Source: Novosphingobium mangrovisedimenti
Lineage (GTDB): Bacteria > Pseudomonadota > Alphaproteobacteria > Sphingomonadales > Sphingomonadaceae
Direction of reading: 5' to 3'
DNA length: 64,000 nucleotides
Assembly (NCBI RefSeq): GCF_025153475.1
Contig: NZ_JANZXA010000012.1
Location: forward strand, 98,798 to 162,797
In this document: positions 54,112 through 62,335 of the stretch, in pieces
Position numbering within the stretch: position 1 is the stretch's first letter
How the letters are laid out: every line of letters starts with the position of its first letter
The notes under the pieces: generated by a model
What the model was told of the DNA's origin: nothing
The model's input: only the letters and a program-made list of their open reading frames with translations
Database searches by the model: none
Translations under genes and position numbers: made by a program

Positions 54112-55280
54112 TTCCTCAAGAAGCTTCGGCCCACCAACTGGCGGTGGATCTGATTTGTGCCTTCCCAGATCTGGGTGATCTTGGCATCGCGCATGAGCCG
54201 CTCGACCCGGTAGTCGCGCGTGTAGCCGTATCCGCCGAGCAACTGGACAGCGTCCGTCGCGATTTGCATGGCAAGATCGCTGGCCCGCATCTTGGCCATC
54301 GACGCCTCGATGCCAAAGTCGGTCTGCCCCCCGTCGACCATGGCCGCGACCCGCCACAGCCATGTTTCGCACATGGCAAGATCCACGGCCAGGTCCGCGA
54401 CCATGAACTGGATTCCCTGGAACTCGATGATCGCTCGCCCCGACTGGCGCCGCTCGTTGATATATGCGGTCGCTTCCTCGAATGCTGCACGGGCAATGCC
54501 GAGCGCATGCGCAGCAATACTGGGCCGCGATCGATTGAGCGATCCGAAGAGGATCGGCAATCCGTCGCCAGGATCCCCGATCAGATTGGATCGCGGCACC
54601 CGGACCTCGTCGAAACTGATTGCCGCAGTGCTGGAAGCCCTGGTGCCCATCTTGTCCTCCAGGCGCAGGACCTCCAGGCCCTTAGCGCCCTTCTCGACAA
54701 CCACCACCGAGATCGCCTTCCTGGGATCATCAATCAGCGACCACTTCCCGAACAGGAGGTAGAGATCGGCGACATCTCCGTTGGTGATGAAGGTCTTTGA
54801 TCCCGTGATGACGATCTCATCTCCATCGGGGACGAAACGCGTGGTCATGCCCGTCGCGTCCGACCCGGCCGACGGTTCGGTGATTGCCAGCGCAGCCAGC
54901 CCTCCTTCCGCCATTACCGGCAGGAACCGGCGCTTTTGCGCGTCGCTCGCGTATTCCACGACCGGCTTGATGGCATGGAAATTGGTGGCCCAGACGATAG
55001 CGGTTGACGCGCAGGCCTTGGCAATCTCGCGCACGCACGCAAGATAGCAACGAAAGCTCAAGGGATATCCGCCGTACTCTTCGGGCAGGAACATCGTGTT
55101 AAGGCCGAGCGCGTTAATCGCCTCGATGTTCGACCACGGGAACGTTCCGGTCCTGTCGAAGTCCTCGGCACGCTCCGCGATATCGCGGCAGATGCCTTTT
55201 ACGGCATCCAGAACCTGCTGCTCTTCCGTGGAAAGCGAGCCCTCAAATTCGGCGTCCAGCCGCTGAAGAACGTCGCTCAT
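54108..55280 (-). CDS. Acyl-CoA dehydrogenase
   Basis: A 390-residue FAD enzyme forming the 2,3-double bond in an acyl-CoA. FAD/substrate-binding motifs are LAALAITEPSAGSDATGMTT and ITGSKTFITNGDVADLYLL; the C-terminal GYGYTRDYRVERLMRDAKIT is followed by IWEGTNQIHR with the catalytic Glu. It starts at ATG 55280, overlapping the TGA of the enoyl-CoA hydratase gene. Electrons would normally go to ETF, which is not encoded here. In the predicted route it dehydrogenates the ring-bearing acyl-CoA, as AliB/BadJ does for cyclohexanecarboxyl-CoA. Confidence 0.95.
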   Translation of the reverse strand: MSDVLQRLDAEFEGSLSTEEQQVLDAVKGICRDIAERAEDFDRTGTFPWSNIEAINALGLNTMFLPEEYGGYPLSFRCYLACVREIAKACASTAIVWATNFHAIKPVVEYASDAQKRRFLPVMAEGGLAALAITEPSAGSDATGMTTRFVPDGDEIVITGSKTFITNGDVADLYLLFGKWSLIDDPRKAISVVVVEKGAKGLEVLRLEDKMGTRASSTAAISFDEVRVPRSNLIGDPGDGLPILFGSLNRSRPSIAAHALGIARAAFEEATAYINERRQSGRAIIEFQGIQFMVADLAVDLAMCETWLWRVAAMVDGGQTDFGIEASMAKMRASDLAMQIATDAVQLLGGYGYTRDYRVERLMRDAKITQIWEGTNQIHRQLVGRSFLRK

Positions 55281-56044
55281 CGGTCGGCAAAGCGCGCAGG
55301 GCGCTTCTCCGAGAAGGCGCGCATACCTTCATCCGCGTCCGCGGTCTCGAAGCCCAATGTTGCCAGGTCCGTTTCAAGAGCCAGGCCATGCTCGAGAGAC
55401 ATCTGCAGCCCGCGATGGATGGCCATGCGTGCACTGTGCGCGGCCAGCAAGCTGTAGCCCGTAAACTCGGCAGCGAACGCCTTGGCCGCGGCCAGGCCCG
55501 GATTTTCCACGATCCTGTTGACGAGGCCGATCCGCAAGGCTTCACTTGCATCGACCGTGCGCCCGGTCAGTATCAGCTCGGCTGCGCGTGCTTCCCCGAC
55601 AAGGCGCGGCAGACGTTGCGTTCCGCCGTATCCCGGTATCAACCCAAGCTTGATTTCCGGAAGTCCGAACTTTGCCTCGGGCAAGGCAAGCCGAAACGTG
55701 CAAGCTAGTGCCAGCTCGGTGCCTCCACCGAAGCTGAACCCGTTCACCAGAGCGATCGAGGCGATGCGCAAGTCATCAAGTTTCGCGAATGCCTGTCGGC
55801 CCAGCGTCAGGCCGCGCCGGGCGTCTTCCTGACTGCGTCCCATCAATTCCTTGATGTCCGCGCCAGCGCAGAAGGCCCGATCACCAGCGCCTGTCACGAT
55901 CAACGCACGGGCGTCGGAACGATCGACCGCGTCAATTGCCTCGCCAATCTGGTGCAGCAGCTGGAAAGACAGCGCGTTGAGCGCATCGGGCCGGTTGATG
56001 GTGATGACCGCGAGGCCATCGGCGAAATCCAGATCTATGCTCAT
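55277..56044 (-). CDS. Enoyl-CoA hydratase
   Basis: A 255-residue crotonase. Both catalytic glutamates are present: one in FSFGGGTELALACTFRLALP and one in FGLPEIKLGLIPGYGGTQRL. The oxyanion loop is GDRAFCAGADIKELMG. The C-terminal helices end FSEKRPARF. It should add water to the alpha,beta-unsaturated CoA ester made by the next gene's product. ATG 56044 overlaps the ligase stop (ATGA), and its own stop overlaps the acyl-CoA dehydrogenase start. The position corresponds functionally to BadK. Confidence 0.94.
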   Translation of the reverse strand: MSIDLDFADGLAVITINRPDALNALSFQLLHQIGEAIDAVDRSDARALIVTGAGDRAFCAGADIKELMGRSQEDARRGLTLGRQAFAKLDDLRIASIALVNGFSFGGGTELALACTFRLALPEAKFGLPEIKLGLIPGYGGTQRLPRLVGEARAAELILTGRTVDASEALRIGLVNRIVENPGLAAAKAFAAEFTGYSLLAAHSARMAIHRGLQMSLEHGLALETDLATLGFETADADEGMRAFSEKRPARFADR

Positions 56045-57720
56045 GACGAAGTGATTTCCCGTTTCGCGTTCCATCTGACCGGAACCGGATCGATGACACC
56101 CGCGCGCAGCATGGAAACCAGCTCGCGCTTCAGGACCTTGCCGGTCGGCCCAAGCGGGAAGGACGGAACGACGGCAAAGTACTCGGGCATGTCGTACCGC
56201 GAGAGGCCACTTGCATTGAGGTGCTCCAGCGCAATGTCGCCGGACAGCGGCTGACCATCAATGGTCGTCACCAGCAGGCATACCTTTTCGCCCAGACGCT
56301 CATCGTCGACTGGAACCGCCGCAGCCCTTTCGATCGCGGCGTGATGCATGGCAAGATCCTCGATCCCGGCCGGATGGATGTTGTGGCCGCCACGGATAAT
56401 CATGTCCTTCTGGCGACCGACGACCTGCAGGTTGCCCTGTGAATCCAGCCGTCCCAAGTCACCTGACAGGAACCAGCCGCTCGCGTTGATCGAAGCCTGC
56501 GTCACGTTCTGGTTGGCAAAATAGCCCAGCATGCGCATCGCGCCCTTGCCCGCGATCTCGCCGACTTCGCCGTGAGGCACCTCGACGTCCGGATTCTGCG
56601 GGTCGAAAAGCTTCACGGCATAGGCATTGCAAGGCTTGCCGCAGGTCGAAGTGATGATGTTCGCAGCATCGCAGGGCATCGTATAGTTGTGCGAACCATT
56701 TTCAGTCATGCCGTAGATGTTCTGCGGCTTCACACCCAACGCCAGCAGATGCTCTGCCGTTTCCGTCGGGATGGGGGCACCGGCCATGTAAAAGGTCTTC
56801 ACATTCCCGAGCGCCTGCCTGCCAGTACGCTTGAGTGCCGAAAGGATATCCATCGCATGGGTCGGGACGCCCATCACATAGGTCGCCCCGGATTGCTCTA
56901 TCCGATCGATCGGCTCGATCCCCGCTGCCGTATCGTGCAGGACAAGCTCCATGCCGCCGATGAGCACCTGGTTCAGCGCCACGATGCCGATATGGTGGCT
57001 GAGCTGGCTGAAAGTCAGCAGCACCGTTTCGTGGTCGTGCCCCCAGTCCTCCACCATTGCTCGCGCATTGGCGAGCAGCGTGTTGGCAGAGTGCATCACA
57101 CCCTTGGCAGCGCCTGTCGTCCCCGACGTGAAGGCAAGGTAGACAACCTTGTCGGGATCATCGACCGGCTCGGCTGACGATGCGAAGCTCGCGTCGGGAA
57201 AGGGCCGCACGCCGTCGGGCAGGGGCTGATCTCCGGCGCGATCCTGCAGCGCAAAGACCGCCTTGATGGAGGGAAGCGCACGAACCTGCGTGAACACGTC
57301 CGTGACCTTGCCATCAGCGCCATGACCGATTTGCCCGAAGAACGCCGAACAGCTGACATGTTCGAGCAGTCGCACCACTTCGGCTACCGTGTAGGTGTGA
57401 TGCAGCGAAGTGTTGAACACGTAATTGTTGCGCGAACAGGCGAGGAAAACCGCCACGGCCTCGACCCGGTTGCTCATCCAGACCGACACTCGATCCCCCT
57501 CCCGAAGCCCTGCGGCCTGAAGCGCAGCGGAAACCTGCTCCACGCGCTCGTGCAACTCGGCCCAGGAAAGCCGCTGGTAGGGATCGCTCACGGCAATTGC
57601 CGAGCCTCGCTCGCGGGCATGATCCGACGCGAGGCTGTAAAGCGTATCGCGACGCCACAGGCCGGCCTCGTAGTATCCGCGCGCCTCCGCCGGATCGTGC
57701 AGGGTGAGGAGCCTTGACAT
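56041..57720 (-). CDS. Acyl-CoA synthetase (AMP-forming)
   Basis: A 559-residue ANL-family ligase. Core motifs are VYLAFTSGTTGAAKGVMHSA, the YGMTENGSHNYTMPC adenylation motif, FLSGDLGRLDSQGNLQVVGR with RQKDMIIRGGHNIHPAGIED, and the C-terminal Lys in LGPTGKVLKRELV. It activates a carboxylic acid to its CoA thioester; the sequence most resembles ligases for cyclohexanecarboxylate, fatty or aromatic acids (AliA/BadA-like role). The start ATG at 57720 overlaps the preceding gene's stop (TGATG). It provides the entry step for the ring-cleavage operon. Confidence 0.94.
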   Translation of the reverse strand: MSRLLTLHDPAEARGYYEAGLWRRDTLYSLASDHARERGSAIAVSDPYQRLSWAELHERVEQVSAALQAAGLREGDRVSVWMSNRVEAVAVFLACSRNNYVFNTSLHHTYTVAEVVRLLEHVSCSAFFGQIGHGADGKVTDVFTQVRALPSIKAVFALQDRAGDQPLPDGVRPFPDASFASSAEPVDDPDKVVYLAFTSGTTGAAKGVMHSANTLLANARAMVEDWGHDHETVLLTFSQLSHHIGIVALNQVLIGGMELVLHDTAAGIEPIDRIEQSGATYVMGVPTHAMDILSALKRTGRQALGNVKTFYMAGAPIPTETAEHLLALGVKPQNIYGMTENGSHNYTMPCDAANIITSTCGKPCNAYAVKLFDPQNPDVEVPHGEVGEIAGKGAMRMLGYFANQNVTQASINASGWFLSGDLGRLDSQGNLQVVGRQKDMIIRGGHNIHPAGIEDLAMHHAAIERAAAVPVDDERLGEKVCLLVTTIDGQPLSGDIALEHLNASGLSRYDMPEYFAVVPSFPLGPTGKVLKRELVSMLRAGVIDPVPVRWNAKREITSS

Positions 57721-58499
57721 CAGTGCCCGAAGTGCTCGCTGTCGGGCTTGCGCCGCTCGGCAAAGGAGGAGGACAGTTCCTTTGCTTCCTTGGTGCGCAG
57801 GTAGCCCGGTAGAAGCAGATCGTGCGAAATTCGCGAGAGCCCTCCGACACCGCCGTGCCGCGCATTGAATGCCGACTTGATGGCAGCAAGCGCAAAGGCA
57901 CCGCGGTCTGCAATTTCCAGCGCGTACGTCCTGGTTTCAGCAGCCAGGTCCGCATCGGGCACGACCAGATTGATCAGCCCGATGTCCTGCGCCTCACGCG
58001 CGCTCATTTTTGGATTGCGGAACCAGATGTCCTTGGCCCGCTTCTTGCCGACAAGGTCTTCCAGGTACCACGTGCCGTAACCGGCATCGAAACTGCCCAT
58101 CATCGGGCCAACCTGGCGGAACACCGCGCTTTCCTTTGCGATCGTCACATCGCAGACCATCTGCAACACGTTGCCGCCGCCCACCGCAAATCCATTGACG
58201 CAGGCGATCACCGGCTTCTGCAGGCGATCGATGCTCTCGTACATCTCGAGGGTAGGCAGCACGCCAGCATAGAGGTTGGTGTCTTCCATCCCCTCCTTGC
58301 GTCCGCCGATGCAAAAGAACCGATCACCGGCACCGGTCAGCACGATCACGCGCGTGCGCGTTTCCCGGCGGATCTCGTTGATGCAATCCCTGATCTCATG
58401 GCACATCGTTTCGGTGAACATGTTGCCGTCGTCAGGACGATTGAGCGTGATGGTGCCGACCGGTCCATCTTCGGAATAGGTGATTTCAGTATAGCTCAT
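57720..58499 (-). CDS. BadI/MenB-type crotonase, probable alicyclic ring-opening hydrolase
   Basis: A 259-residue crotonase of the MenB/BadI branch, not an ordinary hydratase. It lacks the hydratase glutamates (GGGNVLQMVCDVTIAKES in place of GGGxEL). It has instead the branch hallmark FRQVGPMMGSFDAGYGTWYL followed by VGKKRAKDIWF and an ending with RRKPD. MenB makes a ring by Dieckmann condensation; BadI does the reverse, hydrolysing 2-ketocyclohexanecarboxyl-CoA to pimelyl-CoA. No other menaquinone genes are present, and the neighbours are beta-oxidation genes, so ring opening is far more likely. It follows the CoA-transferase by 56 bases and precedes the ligase with overlapping codons. Confidence 0.87.
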   Translation of the reverse strand: MSYTEITYSEDGPVGTITLNRPDDGNMFTETMCHEIRDCINEIRRETRTRVIVLTGAGDRFFCIGGRKEGMEDTNLYAGVLPTLEMYESIDRLQKPVIACVNGFAVGGGNVLQMVCDVTIAKESAVFRQVGPMMGSFDAGYGTWYLEDLVGKKRAKDIWFRNPKMSAREAQDIGLINLVVPDADLAAETRTYALEIADRGAFALAAIKSAFNARHGGVGGLSRISHDLLLPGYLRTKEAKELSSSFAERRKPDSEHFGH

Positions 58500-58555
58500 G
58501 TCCAGAATCCGATTGAAAGTTGATATGTTCGTGCCGCGTGTCCGGCGGCGTCCTT

Positions 58556-59731
58556 TCAAGGCTTGCCAAGGACCTCGCGGGTATGTTCGCCGAGCCGTGG
58601 TGGCGGCCGAGTGGCCCCTTCGCTGTGACCGTCGAATGCAATACCCAGTCCCACTTGCGGGAAACGCGTGCCGTCCCGATCGAACGAATAGAGAAAACCC
58701 TGCTCGATCAGGTCGGCATCCTCGCCGACCTGATCGAGCCGATTAATCGGCCCGGACGGAATCCGGGTTTCCGCAAACAGCGCCAACCAGTGCGCGCTTG
58801 GTTTCGTGCGCAAAATGTCCGCAATCCGGGCAACGATTTCCGGTCGGTGCTCTCTCCGCATCGCGTTGGTTGCGAAACGCGGATCGGATCCAGTCTCCGG
58901 ATCACCAAGCGCGTGCCAGAACCGCTTCCAGATCGCATCGTTGCCCAACCCCAGCGTGATGGGATCGTCTGCCGTGTCGAAGGCCTGGTAGACAGCGATA
59001 ACGCTGTCGCGCCCGCCCGACCGGGTCCATGCGTCGCCCGATCCCAGATGCGGCATCAGGCGCGGGGCCATGAAGCGGGTCATGCTGGAAACCAGCGAAA
59101 CATCCACCGCCGCGCCTTGTCCCGTGCGGGTTCGACGAAAAAGGGCCGCAATCGCGGCAAGCGCCGCATCTTCGCCGGCCAGAAGATCGGCCGCCGGCGT
59201 GCCGACCTTCTGAGGCGGACCGTCCAGTTCACCCGTCATGTCCATCACGCTCGAGATGCCTTCGGCAATCAAGTCATAGCAGGGCATGTCGGCCCGTGCG
59301 CCGGACATGCCGAAGCCCGTGATCGATACGTGCACCAGATCCGGCCGAACGGCCGAAAGCGTGGCATGGTCGATTCTCAGCTTGCGCTGAATTCGCAAGG
59401 TCGTGTTGACAAGAACCACGTCGGCACCAGCAACAAGCCCCAGCAGGGTTTCGTGCCCTTCATCCGAAGCGATATCGAAAGCAACGCTGCGCTTGTTGCG
59501 GTTCACGCTCAGGAACCAGAGCGATTCACCGTCCAGAAACGGCGGCCCCCAACTGCGGCAGTCATCCCCCCTGCCCGGCGTCTCTACCTTGATCACGTCC
59601 GCCCCCAGATCGCCGAGCATCTGCCCCGCATAGGGGCCGGCGACTGACGAGGTGAGATCGATCACCCTGATGCCATCCAGTAGGTCGAGCGAACTGGTAG
59701 TCTTTTCCGGTAGCCGATCTGCAGGAATCAT
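58556..59731 (-). CDS. Family III (CaiB/BaiF) CoA-transferase 2
   Basis: A 391-residue CoA-transferase. It has VIDLTSSVAGPYAGQMLGDL, GADVIKVETPGRGDDCRSWG, NRNKRSVAFDI, and the catalytic Asp in ADMPCYDLIAEGISSVMD, followed by GTPAADLLAGEDAALAAIAA. ATG 59731 with GGAGAGG before it is chosen over a longer frame. It lies between the TcuB-like gene (52 bases upstream) and the BadI-like gene, in the same orientation. With a ligase also present, it may recycle CoA from a ring-opened dicarboxylyl-CoA onto fresh substrate. Confidence 0.92.
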   Translation of the reverse strand: MIPADRLPEKTTSSLDLLDGIRVIDLTSSVAGPYAGQMLGDLGADVIKVETPGRGDDCRSWGPPFLDGESLWFLSVNRNKRSVAFDIASDEGHETLLGLVAGADVVLVNTTLRIQRKLRIDHATLSAVRPDLVHVSITGFGMSGARADMPCYDLIAEGISSVMDMTGELDGPPQKVGTPAADLLAGEDAALAAIAALFRRTRTGQGAAVDVSLVSSMTRFMAPRLMPHLGSGDAWTRSGGRDSVIAVYQAFDTADDPITLGLGNDAIWKRFWHALGDPETGSDPRFATNAMRREHRPEIVARIADILRTKPSAHWLALFAETRIPSGPINRLDQVGEDADLIEQGFLYSFDRDGTRFPQVGLGIAFDGHSEGATRPPPRLGEHTREVLGKP

Positions 59732-59783
59732 TGGACCTCTCCGTCCGGAATCGAGCGCTGGCGAACGCGATGAGCCTGCTTCA

Positions 59784-60950
59784 TCACACGACATTCCTGC
59801 GTCGCTCGATGGCGGCCCTGAACAGCGCGAGCGAGCGATAGAGACCGTGGGTCATCTTGCTGTAGGGAATGAACAGGAACAGGCTGCTCACGGCTCCAAG
59901 ATGGACCGCGAGCAGGATACCCATCGCCGGAGTTTCGCGCAGCGCAAGCAAAGCCAGCCCCGTCGTTGAAACCAGCATGAGCAACGCAAGCAGCGCGAAA
60001 TCGCCCCCCATGACACGGCGCGAGGCGGGCTCCGGATCGCCAACTACCTTCAGCCAAGCGAGCCCAGCCGGACCAATCACCAAGCCCAGTCCGCCCCAGA
60101 AGCCCAATTGCACAGGAAAGGAAAGGAACGGGTACGGCGCGATCAACCCGAAAGCATGATCGTAGATCGTGGCGACCGAAGTGGCCGCGAAACACAGCAT
60201 GAAGCCGTAAAACGTTAGGTGGTGAAAGCCGCGACGCAGATTGGAGTATCGCTCGTTCAAGTCGTTGCAGCCGCCACCGCCACCTCCGAGATTGCGCAAG
60301 GTGAGTACGTCCGAGACGGCCTCGACCGCCGGGGCAGGCATGCGCACCGAACCTCCACCCGTATCGCGCCAGAACCGCACGCCGCCCACAGCAAGCGCCA
60401 CCAGCGAGAATGCGAACACCCCGCCCGCTACCGTGACCATCGCGTCCCACGAGATGACGCGGTAAAACGCCCCCGGACTGCCATCGGCGGCATAGAGCAC
60501 GCCCGGGTCCGCAAAATGCGCGACCAGCGCCAGCACTGTCGCGATCGCGATCGCGGTTGCAATGGAAAGCACCGTGCCATTCCTGCGAAAGGCCACGGCG
60601 AAGGCATCGGGCCAGGCATAGGCCTCGTAACTTGCGGCGCGTACGTCCGAGAACAATCTCGGGACATTGATGCCGAACTCGTGCGGCGGCGCATATTGGC
60701 AGGAATAGTAACAACCACGGCAATTGTGACAGAGATTTGCTAGGTAATTCAAATCGCCCTTGGTGAACTCGCGACGCGTGGTCATTGCCGGGAAGACGGC
60801 ACAGAAGCCCTCGCAATACCGGCAGGCATTGCAGATTTCCATTGCACGCCTGGCATCGGCGTAGAGGGTTTCGGCCTCCCTCTTCGAACAGGACTTGCCG
60901 CACTCTCCCGTGCCGCAAGTCCGTTCCGCAATGGTCGATGACGCCTGCAA
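59784..60950 (-). CDS. TcuB-like 4Fe-4S membrane electron-transfer protein
   Basis: A 388-residue protein. The N-terminal ferredoxin-like domain has two cysteine clusters, CNACRYCEGFCAVFP and CHNCRGCYYSCQYAPP, and an additional CGTGECGKSC at residues 12-21. Six or so membrane helices follow (FHHLTFYGFMLCFAATS and others with His). This is the architecture of TcuB, which passes electrons from the reduced flavoprotein TcuA to the quinone pool. TTG 60950 with GGAGAGG six bases upstream is the start. It heads the ring-cleavage operon, below a copy of the cluster palindrome. Its flavoprotein partner could be the enzyme at 36089; the TcuA-like gene at 62705 is truncated. Confidence 0.9.
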   Translation of the reverse strand: MQASSTIAERTCGTGECGKSCSKREAETLYADARRAMEICNACRYCEGFCAVFPAMTTRREFTKGDLNYLANLCHNCRGCYYSCQYAPPHEFGINVPRLFSDVRAASYEAYAWPDAFAVAFRRNGTVLSIATAIAIATVLALVAHFADPGVLYAADGSPGAFYRVISWDAMVTVAGGVFAFSLVALAVGGVRFWRDTGGGSVRMPAPAVEAVSDVLTLRNLGGGGGGCNDLNERYSNLRRGFHHLTFYGFMLCFAATSVATIYDHAFGLIAPYPFLSFPVQLGFWGGLGLVIGPAGLAWLKVVGDPEPASRRVMGGDFALLALLMLVSTTGLALLALRETPAMGILLAVHLGAVSSLFLFIPYSKMTHGLYRSLALFRAAIERRRNVV

Positions 60951-60980
60951 TTTCAGCCTCTCCGCAACTCTTATTCAAAA

Positions 60981-60997
60981 CGCATATCTGCTATGCA
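60981..60997. promoter_or_regulatory. Catabolic-cluster palindrome, copy 5
   Basis: CGCATATCTGCTATGCA, a TGCATA-N5-TATGCA dyad with one change at the first base. It lies 31 bases before the TcuB-like start, at the head of the eight-gene operon. Confidence 0.65.
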
Positions 60998-61086
60998 GTC
61001 AGTATTCAACCGCAAAAATTTTACCCGCGCCCGTCTCGCCGAGATCCAACGCGGAAGCGCTTGCAAGCAACCGCTACATTATATAT

Positions 61087-61104
61087 TGCCATATCAGTTA
61101 TGCA
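61087..61104. promoter_or_regulatory. Catabolic-cluster palindrome, copy 6
   Basis: TGCCATATCAGTTATGCA; one extra base in the left arm, otherwise matching TGCATATCnGTTATGCA. It lies 23-40 bases before the amidohydrolase start. With copy 5 it brackets the divergent promoter region. Confidence 0.6.
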
Positions 61105-61126
61105 TTATTTTGAAGAGGAGAGCATG

Positions 61127-62335
61127 ATGAGTGAAGCAATCGCCAAAGAGCCGGTCAGGGCCGCCGACCCGGCGGCGGAAAAGGCATCTCTCAAGGAATT
61201 CTTCGTCGTGTCGGCGGATTGTCACGTCAACGAACCCAACGACGTCTGGGCCGCGCGTGTCGACAAGCAGTTCCAGGAACGCCTGCCCCGCATCAAAGTC
61301 GACGAGAAGGGCCGGAAATGGTTCGTGGCCGAAGGTATCAGGCCATCGCGCATCCGCGAAGCGCCCAGAGACGAATCGGTTTCCGTGAACGAGTTCGTGG
61401 AGAAGAGCGAGCGCCCGCATCTGGACAGAACGCGCGGTGCCATGTTCCAGAACCAGGGCGGCATCAACGAAGACCGCTATCGTGACATGGACTATGACGG
61501 TATCGACTGCGAAATCGTTTTCCCGAACAAGGGCCTTGTGAACTGGCATTCGCCCGACCCGGCCCTGAACACGGCGATGTGCCACGCCTGGAATGTCTGG
61601 GCCTACGAGACATTCGGTGGGCACAGCCGCAGCTTTCCAGCCGCATGCGTTGCCCCGGCAGATGTCGAAGCCGCCGTGGCCGAGATCGAATGGGCGGCCA
61701 AGCACGGCTTCAAGTCGATCATGCTTCCCCCTCTCATGAAGGAGGGCAAGGGTTACAACCTGCCCGAATTCGACCCGATCTGGGCGGCCGCATGCGATGC
61801 CAACATGCCTATCCTTTTCCATGCCGGCACGGGCAAGGATCCGCGCAGCGCGACGGGCAATGGCGGGGCGCTGATCAACTATGTCGTCCATGCCATGAAC
61901 ACGGTCGTGCAGCCCACAGTCGAGCTATGCGTATCTGGTGTTTTCGACCGCTTCCCCAAGCTCAAGTTCGCGACCATCGAGGCCGGCGCCGGCTGGGTTC
62001 CCTATACCCTGCACGCGATGGACTTCGGCAACTACGCGCACGCGTTCTGGGTAATGCCCAAGCTCAAGTACAAGCCCAGCGAGTATTACCACATGCACGG
62101 CCATTCGAGCTTCGAAACCGATCCGATCGGTGTTGAACTGCGCCACCGCATGGGAGTGGACAACCTGCTGTGGGGCAACGACTATCCTCATATCGAGGGA
62201 TGCTGGCCGCATTCGGAAGAACAGCTCAAGGTCTGGGGCAAGGGCCTGACCAAGCAGGAAATCGCCAAGATCATTGGGCTGAATTCCGCTCGGCTGTTCA
62301 ACATTGATGTGCCCAAGCAGTTCGCCATCGCATGA
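61127..62335 (+). CDS. Amidohydrolase_2 (ACMSD-like) family hydrolase/decarboxylase
   Basis: A 402-residue metal-dependent TIM-barrel protein. The metal site includes the opening SADCHVNEPNDVW (DxH), the His in MPILFHAGTGKD, and the Asp in LLWGNDYPHIEGCWPHS near the end. Similar proteins occur in aromatic, terpenoid and steroid catabolic clusters as decarboxylases or C-C hydrolases. ATG 61127 (SD GAGGAG) is chosen; an adjacent ATG lies at 61124. It is divergent from the TcuB-led operon, with cluster palindromes between. It may cleave or decarboxylate a keto acid formed after ring opening; the precise reaction is unknown. Confidence 0.92.
   Translation: MSEAIAKEPVRAADPAAEKASLKEFFVVSADCHVNEPNDVWAARVDKQFQERLPRIKVDEKGRKWFVAEGIRPSRIREAPRDESVSVNEFVEKSERPHLDRTRGAMFQNQGGINEDRYRDMDYDGIDCEIVFPNKGLVNWHSPDPALNTAMCHAWNVWAYETFGGHSRSFPAACVAPADVEAAVAEIEWAAKHGFKSIMLPPLMKEGKGYNLPEFDPIWAAACDANMPILFHAGTGKDPRSATGNGGALINYVVHAMNTVVQPTVELCVSGVFDRFPKLKFATIEAGAGWVPYTLHAMDFGNYAHAFWVMPKLKYKPSEYYHMHGHSSFETDPIGVELRHRMGVDNLLWGNDYPHIEGCWPHSEEQLKVWGKGLTKQEIAKIIGLNSARLFNIDVPKQFAIA

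Noticed and set aside
57720..58499. Menaquinone biosynthesis (MenB) for the ring-hydrolase gene
   Set aside because: No other men gene is nearby, and it is embedded in a CoA-dependent degradation operon.
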